DNA of 64,000 nt from Enterococcus durans NBRC 100479 = LMG 10746 (GTDB lineage Bacteria; Bacillota; Bacilli; Lactobacillales; Enterococcaceae), in assembly GCF_001544215.1 (NCBI RefSeq), contig NZ_BCQB01000008.1, forward strand, positions 20,834 through 84,833, written 5' to 3'. Below the pieces are notes generated by a model. That model ran no database searches. It worked only from the letters and a program-made list of their open reading frames with translations, and had not been told where the DNA came from. Positions 58,674 through 64,000 of this stretch are shown here, one piece after another. The first letter of the stretch is position 1, and the number at the start of each line of letters is the position of its first letter. A program made the position numbers and the translations under genes.

Positions 58674-60040
58674 GTTCTCTCTCCTGATCCATGTTTTCTC
58701 TTCAAATAGATATAAATCGGAATGCCTGCTAATGTTATTGCGATCCCGCTAGCTGCTAGCACTGTTTGGGTGGCTAAGGTACTAGCAACGATAAAGATCC
58801 CGCCCACGATTGCGACCAGTGGGATCACTGGATAGATGGGTACTTTATAGGGTCTTTTCAGATCTGGTTCTTTTTTTCTTAAAATAATCACGCCAATAAA
58901 GACCATCGTGTAAAATATCCAGATAACGAAGACAAGCATATCTGTCAGCATGTCAAATCCACCGACCATCATCATCCCTACAGCAATGCTCAGTTCTAAG
59001 ATACCTGCTACTAAAGGTATTTTCGTCTGATTGGTCAATTTGTCCAGATACTGACTAAAGGGTAATCGTTTTTCTTTCGCCATCACGTATGGAAGGCGCA
59101 TACCAGTCAACGTATAGCCATTGATTGTTCCATAAACAGAGATCAAGATACCGATCGTGACTAACTTACCGCCAAAACCACCAAAAATCATTGTTGCTAC
59201 TTCACTGGCTGTATTGCTGTTGCCACTGACACCTTCGATTGAAGCAGTTTTTAAAAAGACTGCATTGACTAATAAATAAACCACCATGATACCAATTATT
59301 CCTATAGAAATAGCTTTAGGAAGATCTTTGGCCGGCTTCTTTAATTCACCGGCAAGATTCCCCACATGAATCCACCCATCATAAGCAAACATCGTCGCTA
59401 AAAGTCCCGCTCCTAGTGCCGAAAACAACGGAAGATCTTTCCCTGCTGCAAATGGGAAAAGCTGAAATTCCACTCCACCACTGCGAGATAGTCCAAATAA
59501 AACGATCAACAGTAAGGGAATCAATTTGCAAACTAAAGTGATCGACTGAAAGGCGCCGCCCACTTTTGATCCTAGAAAATTGATCAACATGATCGTTACA
59601 GCTGCAATGATAGCGACTGGCACGATCAAGGAATTTGTCAAGCCAAAAAGATTGACGAATTGCGTACCGAAAATAATGGATAGTGCGGCGACATTTGCGG
59701 GAAAATAAATGATTACTTGCGCCCAACCTAGTAAAAATGCAGCAGTTTTTCCATAGATCCGTTCGATATATTTGATCATTCCGCCTGTTTCAGGTATCGC
59801 TGCTGCTAATTCTGCACCGGTCAATCCTGCACAAACTGAAATCACTCCTCCTAAAAACCATGAGAACATATGTAAGCTGACAGAGCCCGTCACTTCGGCG
59901 ACACTTGCCGCTTTAAAGAAAACTCCAGCGCCGATCACCGTACCCATCACAGTGGATAGAGCAGTAAAAAAGCCCATGGTTCTTTTTAAGCCTTCTTCGT
60001 TTCCTTCGATATTTAATGGTGCTACTTTGTTATTCTCCAT
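58670..60040 (-). CDS. APC-superfamily amino acid permease (LAT/SteT-like)
   Basis: A 456-residue, 12-helix permease from ATG 60040, which follows GGAGG. Helix 1 has TVMGTVIGAGVFFKAA, the unwound GxG segment of APC transporters; helix 6 has MFAYDGWIHVGNLAGE. SteT-like relatives exchange serine and threonine, which suits the serine dehydratase genes that follow in the same operon. Copy E of the repeat lies just upstream. Confidence 0.87.
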   Translation of the reverse strand: MENNKVAPLNIEGNEEGLKRTMGFFTALSTVMGTVIGAGVFFKAASVAEVTGSVSLHMFSWFLGGVISVCAGLTGAELAAAIPETGGMIKYIERIYGKTAAFLLGWAQVIIYFPANVAALSIIFGTQFVNLFGLTNSLIVPVAIIAAVTIMLINFLGSKVGGAFQSITLVCKLIPLLLIVLFGLSRSGGVEFQLFPFAAGKDLPLFSALGAGLLATMFAYDGWIHVGNLAGELKKPAKDLPKAISIGIIGIMVVYLLVNAVFLKTASIEGVSGNSNTASEVATMIFGGFGGKLVTIGILISVYGTINGYTLTGMRLPYVMAKEKRLPFSQYLDKLTNQTKIPLVAGILELSIAVGMMMVGGFDMLTDMLVFVIWIFYTMVFIGVIILRKKEPDLKRPYKVPIYPVIPLVAIVGGIFIVASTLATQTVLAASGIAITLAGIPIYIYLKRKHGSGERT

Positions 60041-60060
60041 CTCCCTTTTCCTCCCTGAGC

Positions 60061-60225
60061 GTGGGACAAAGGTAAGAAACACTTTTGTCTCATTCTTTAA
60101 AACGAATAAACGGTAGGAGCAGAAGCAACTCCTTCGTAAATAAGCCGAAATTCACAAAAATTTGAAAAGCAATTTCCGTTAATTGCTTCTTATTTCTCGG
60201 AGTTAAACACTTCTGTCCCAGCCTC
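60061..60225 (-). repeat. Intergenic palindromic repeat, copy E
   Basis: Opposite orientation to copies A, C and D. It fills most of the gap between tdh and the permease gene, so the permease promoter must be inside or absent, or transcription must read through from tdh. Confidence 0.9.
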
Positions 60226-60270
60226 TTTCCTACGTTTAGTCAAGTATTTTTTTTATATTTTTTGAAGGGG

Positions 60271-61224
60271 TTATACTGTGGTCGCTAATTTTTCTTGAAG
60301 TTTCGTCAACATATCTTGTGTCATCGCGTGTAGATCATATTTCGGACAGAAGCCCCATTCTTCTTGTGCACAACTAATATTCAATGAGTCTGGCCAAGAC
60401 TCAGCAATGGCTTGTCTAACAGGATCTACCTCATAAGTCATTTCAAAATCAGGGATGAACTTTTGGATTGCTTCCTTGATTTCCTCTGGTTCAAACGCCA
60501 TTGCTGAGATATTAAATGCATTGCGATGGATCAATTTCTTTGGATCAGCATTCATCAATTGGATAATCGCCTCGATCGCATCTGGCATATACATCATATC
60601 CATTGAGGTATCTTGACCAATGAAACAGGTGTATTTTCCCTCTTTGATCGCTGAATAATAAATATCCACCGCGTAATCTGTCGTACCTCCACCTGGTAGA
60701 GTTTTGTAAGAGATCAAACCAGGGAACCGAACACCTCTTGTATCCACCCCGTATTTCGTATGATAATAATCACAAAGCAATTCACCGGCGACTTTTGTTA
60801 CTCCATACATCGTAGTAGGGCGTTGGAGTGTATCTTGTGGTGTACTTTTTTTCGGAGTATCCGGACCGAATGCGCCGATCGAACTTGGCGTGAAAAACTT
60901 CAAATCAAATTCGCGTGCTACCTCTAAAGCATTGACTAAACCTACCATATTAAGATCCCAAGCAAATTTCGGCTTTGCTTCAGCGACAGCGGACAATAAC
61001 GCTGCCAAATGGATCAACGTATCTACTTGATAGGTTTCTACTAAGCTACGCATCTTTTCATAATCCATGACATCTAAAATTTCGAATAGTTCATCATCCG
61101 TACTTTGTTCAGGTAAACGAATATCTGTGACAATGACGTTTTCTTTTCCTAGATCTTGTCTGAGACGCGTAACCAACTCTGATCCAATTTGTCCTAAACA
61201 TCCAGTAACTAACACTCTTTTCAT
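60271..61224 (-). CDS. tdh: L-threonine 3-dehydrogenase, SDR/epimerase type
   Basis: NAD enzyme oxidising threonine to 2-amino-3-oxobutyrate, of the short-chain (epimerase-like) type and unlike the zinc MDR Tdh of E. coli. It has 317 residues from ATG 61224 after AAAGGAG. NAD loop GCLGQIGSELV, catalytic YGVTKVAGE, and the family strings PSSIGAFGP, GVRFPGLIS and GGGTTDYAVD are present. Its product is the substrate of the adjacent kbl, whose frame is interrupted. Confidence 0.92.
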   Translation of the reverse strand: MKRVLVTGCLGQIGSELVTRLRQDLGKENVIVTDIRLPEQSTDDELFEILDVMDYEKMRSLVETYQVDTLIHLAALLSAVAEAKPKFAWDLNMVGLVNALEVAREFDLKFFTPSSIGAFGPDTPKKSTPQDTLQRPTTMYGVTKVAGELLCDYYHTKYGVDTRGVRFPGLISYKTLPGGGTTDYAVDIYYSAIKEGKYTCFIGQDTSMDMMYMPDAIEAIIQLMNADPKKLIHRNAFNISAMAFEPEEIKEAIQKFIPDFEMTYEVDPVRQAIAESWPDSLNISCAQEEWGFCPKYDLHAMTQDMLTKLQEKLATTV

Positions 61225-61330
61225 CGTAAGGCTCCTTTGCAAATTATTTTTTCTATTCTTATTTAGCGAAAGCAAATCGATTTGTGGCTCTCGTTTAATA
61301 GCTACGGCAAATGAGGGAAATAATTTTTTC

Positions 61331-62521
61331 TTAAATGATTCCCATCTCTTTTCCCACATTCAAATAAACAGCGATTGCTTGGTCTAACATCTCTTTTGTA
61401 TGTTCCGCAGTCGGCATATTGCGGACCCGCCCAGTTCCTAATGGTACAGTTGGAAAAACGATTGGCTTCACATAGATCCCTTGTTCAATCAATTTGCTTG
61501 AAAAACGTTGGGTCATTGTTTCATCACCTAAAATAACTGGGGTAATCGGTGTCTGTGAAACGCCGATATCATACCCGATTTTTTTCAACTCATTTTTAAA
61601 ATATTCTGCGTTTTCCCATACTTTATCAACTAATTCGGGATGATCTTGCATCAGTTGAATAGAAGTTAAGGCTGCGCCAGCGGCTCCTGGTGTAAGAGAA
61701 GTCGAAAATAAGAATGGGCGACTGCGCGATTTTAACCAATCAATCAGTAACTTCGAGCCTGCCACATAACCGCCAACCACACCAATTGCTTTTGATAATG
61801 TTCCCATCTGCATGTCGATTTTATGATTCAAACCGAAATGCTTCACTGTACCAGCTCCTTTACCCATTACTCCAGATCCGTGGGCATCATCTACGTAAGT
61901 GATCAAGCCATATTTTTCCGCAATAGGTATCATATCTGGCAAATTAGCGATGTCCCCATCCATAGAAAAAACGCCGTCCGTGATATACATTATTTTTTTA
62001 TAACGTCCACTTTCTAATGCTGTCTTGGCTTTTTCTTCTAAGTCGGTCATGTCCTGATGTTTCACTCGAATGATCTTCGCCCCTGATAATCGACAACCGT
62101 CGATGATCGAAGCATGATTCAATTCATCTGATAATATAGCATCATCCTTCGTCATGATTGCTGAAATTGCGCCCATATTGCAATTGAAACCAGACTGAAA
62201 AGCAATCGCTGCTTCCGTTCCTTTAAACTCGGCAATTTTATTTTCTAACTCCTGATGAATCTATAACGAGCCATTGATCGTCCGAACTGCTCCAGCACCA
62301 ACGCCATACTTTATAGTAGCCTCGATACATGCATCCTTTAGTTCTGCACGGTTGGCAAATCCTAAATAATTGTTAGATGCTAAGTTGATCAACCGCCGTC
62401 CTTCAACATTGATGATTGCTGCATTCGCTCCTTCTAGAATGTCGATCGTATTGTACAATCCTTGGTCCTTTAATAAAGATAACTCGCGATCCAAATAATC
62501 TGACAGTATTTCTGAAGACAT
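61331..62521 (-). pseudogene. kbl: 2-amino-3-ketobutyrate CoA ligase, in-frame amber codon
   Basis: PLP enzyme that splits aminoketobutyrate with CoA to glycine and acetyl-CoA. The full frame from ATG 62521 (after GGAGGTGG) to 61331 is 396 sense positions, normal for Kbl, but codon 87 is TAG (62261-62263). Before it: SNNYLGFAN; after it [21 protein letters not shown] and the intact PLP part [10 protein letters not shown] and [12 protein letters not shown]. Same frame on both sides, so this is a nonsense change, not a frameshift. Without readthrough only an 86-residue fragment forms. Confidence 0.9.
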
Positions 62522-63052
62522 TTCGCCACCTCCATTTTTTTGAAACAAAAACCTAGGGATTCACTATATGCAGAATAAAACAGTATCCTTCCGTTTGTTA
62601 TTATGCCTGTTATTGGTAACGCTTACATCAATAATGAGAGTTATTTAACCGCTTTTTTCAAACATAACGTTTTATTATGAAACGATTATTATCCAACCAA
62701 CTTATTTTATTTTTTTATTCCAAGTTATTTTTAGTTTATTTTTTTCTACATTGTATAGAAATGCTGTTAAGGCAATATCGAGAAAAATAGTAACTATTTT
62801 CTGAATTTTTTTGTAATTTAAATACTAAATCACTTCTTCTTGACTTGATAAAAAAACAATTAATCATCGTTTTTATTAGTGTTTTCTCATATTCCGTCTG
62901 CAATGCAAAATTTTTGTGTGAGGCATGCTCTATGTATGAAAATTTTGCAGGATATCTCGTAAAAAAATAGCAGATTACAAATAAGACTTGTTCAGCGATT
63001 ATTTTTAGTTTATTGTTTATTTAACAAACTAGCGAACATAGGAGGACATAGG
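62522..63052. other. AT-rich divergent region upstream of kbl
   Basis: About 530 bases with no gene. It holds a cre-like site (62614-62627) and a dyad near 62663-62689 (AACGTTTTAT with ATGAAACG-like arms). Confidence 0.45.
62614..62627 (-). promoter_or_regulatory. Candidate CcpA (cre) site upstream of kbl-tdh
   Basis: Minus strand TGTAAGCGTTACCA agrees with 13 of 14 positions of the cre consensus TGWAARCGYTWWCA. It lies about 95 bases upstream of the kbl start, a sensible place for carbon repression of amino-acid breakdown. Confidence 0.5.
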
Positions 63053-63238
63053 GTGAAACGTGAGAAAATAGGTATCGGTGTGAAGTTATCGGTCTATCTA
63101 TTCGTATTATTTGGAATAAGATATGTAACGAATACTTTTATGATAGGGATTGCTTATGCTTTTGCAACTCTATTTACGCTATATGATATTTATACAACCA
63201 TCCGTGATGTAAAAGGACTTAAAAAACATGGTTCATAA
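63053..63238 (+). CDS. Small two-helix membrane protein
   Basis: A 61-residue protein from GTG 63053, with AGGAGG nine bases upstream. Helices near residues 10-26 and 30-47, with charged ends (MKREKIG and KGLKKHGS). Family unknown. Confidence 0.55.
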   Translation: MKREKIGIGVKLSVYLFVLFGIRYVTNTFMIGIAYAFATLFTLYDIYTTIRDVKGLKKHGS

Positions 63239-63434
63239 CAATTGAACATTCAACATCTTTCATACCGCTCTCCGATTGAAATGCAAGCATTGCTTTATCA
63301 CATAAGAATACCCTCTTGTGAAAAACTTTATGCTTAAATAGCCACTTGTAAGGAGCAAGATCGGTGGGAACAGATTTTGTGAGCCAACCAATGAATTGAT
63401 GATTTTAGACTATAATCAAAAGGAGAAAAATTTC

Positions 63435-63851
63435 ATGGCCTTTTTACCACCTAATAAAACAAAAGCTGAAGAACTACTTTTGGCGAATAACTTGCACCCC
63501 CATAGTAATTACATTCTTGCTAGCAGTCGAATGAATCCTGTTGCTAAATCCGCTACTTGGTTGTTTTTGTCAGCTCGAACCTCAATTATCACCAATCTGT
63601 TTGAAAAACCTTATTGCCTAGTATTTATAAAAGATAAAATAGTTGCAATAAAAATTTCGGGAAAAGCATCAGTTACAACTTATAACAAAAGTGACATAAC
63701 TAATTTTTCGGTAAAAGATGGGCTAAATTCTACATTGATAATCGACTTTCTTTATCGGGGCGAACCAATTTCTTTTTATACCCATAAAAACACTGGTTAT
63801 CGCATTGCTTATAGCGCTGAAAACCTCAAAAAATTAGAAATGGATTCTTGA
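63435..63851 (+). CDS. Hypothetical protein, soluble, unknown
   Basis: A 138-residue protein from ATG 63435 with AAAGGAG nine bases upstream; 13 earlier in-frame codons lack a site. It has a helical start (NKTKAEELLLANN) and then alternating beta strands (CLVFIKDKIVAIKI, STLIIDFLYRGEPISFYT), resembling a PH-like barrel. No family recognised. Confidence 0.6.
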   Translation: MAFLPPNKTKAEELLLANNLHPHSNYILASSRMNPVAKSATWLFLSARTSIITNLFEKPYCLVFIKDKIVAIKISGKASVTTYNKSDITNFSVKDGLNSTLIIDFLYRGEPISFYTHKNTGYRIAYSAENLKKLEMDS

Positions 63852-64000
63852 CGAGGTTACCTTAGAAAAACTGAATGAACTCGTTCTGCTCTCAACAACA
63901 AGAAAAAAATTCATACTTTCTTTATACTTAAAAAAGCTGAATGTGGGACAAATCTAACAATCAATTTTGCTACAGACTCTCGAATAAACGTCAGCCAAAA

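Noticed and set aside
62663..62689. cre site in the TGAAACGATTAT dyad
   Set aside because: The central CG is shifted by one base from the consensus; the site at 62614-62627 fits much better.

Overview
The window looks like chromosome of a low-GC Gram-positive of the genus Enterococcus, most likely the E. faecium/hirae/durans side of the genus. This rests on AT-rich DNA, strong AGGAGG ribosome sites, an EbsA protein, a YbaK/EbsC protein, a PyrR-attenuated pyr operon, an alanyl-tRNA synthetase T-box and a type II-A style CRISPR repeat. The species cannot be fixed from sequence alone. Nearly all core genes lie on the minus strand.

Layout. 1-8.4 kb: topB (cut by the window edge), an LCP cell-wall ligase, aroF, aroE and a tryptophan-type ABC transporter (trpXYZ). 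The trpXYZ mRNA leader encodes a 20-residue peptide with two Trp codons, followed by alternative hairpins and an intrinsic terminator, which I read as a ribosome-mediated attenuator. 8.4-25 kb: rqcH, then an accessory region with a small ABC transporter, an orphan LuxR-type response regulator, a MarR remnant, an EbsC-like protein, metNIQ, a DeoR regulator with an N-terminally truncated HAD protein, GNAT and small membrane proteins, a MerR regulator beside a frameshifted MFS exporter, and an intact ISL3-family insertion sequence with 8-bp target duplications. 25-28 kb: LysR and alpha-carbonic anhydrase overlapping, a YfbR-like HD nucleotidase, and an orphan CRISPR of two repeats and one spacer with no cas genes. 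28-42 kb: the complete de novo pyrimidine operon (pyrR-pyrP-pyrB-pyrC-carA-carB-pyrK-pyrDB-pyrF-pyrE) behind a PyrR attenuator, then rluD, lspA, an HEPN-like/CBS protein and a small membrane protein. 42-54 kb: fhs, a cold-shock protein, ebsA, an RNase HI-like protein, a CDF cation exporter, an ECF S component, alaS with its T-box, cshB-like helicase and a VanZ-RDD membrane protein. 54-62.5 kb: an amino-acid and peptide catabolism block (AbgT transporter, sdaAA, pepV, sdaAB, APC permease, tdh, kbl), in which kbl carries an in-frame amber codon and sdaAB lacks its usual ACT domain. 62.5-64 kb: two small genes of unknown function.

An intergenic repeat of about 165 bp, built from one long nested hairpin plus a short terminator-like hairpin, occurs five times in full in both orientations. 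One copy supplies the last codons and the stop of the RNase HI-like gene.

Aromatic metabolism is clustered: the Trp transporter sits directly upstream of aroE and aroF on the same strand. Threonine and serine catabolism are also grouped: Tdh and Kbl convert threonine to glycine and acetyl-CoA, SdaAA/SdaAB deaminate serine to pyruvate, PepV supplies amino acids from dipeptides, and the permease moves amino acids. The kbl amber codon should break the threonine branch.
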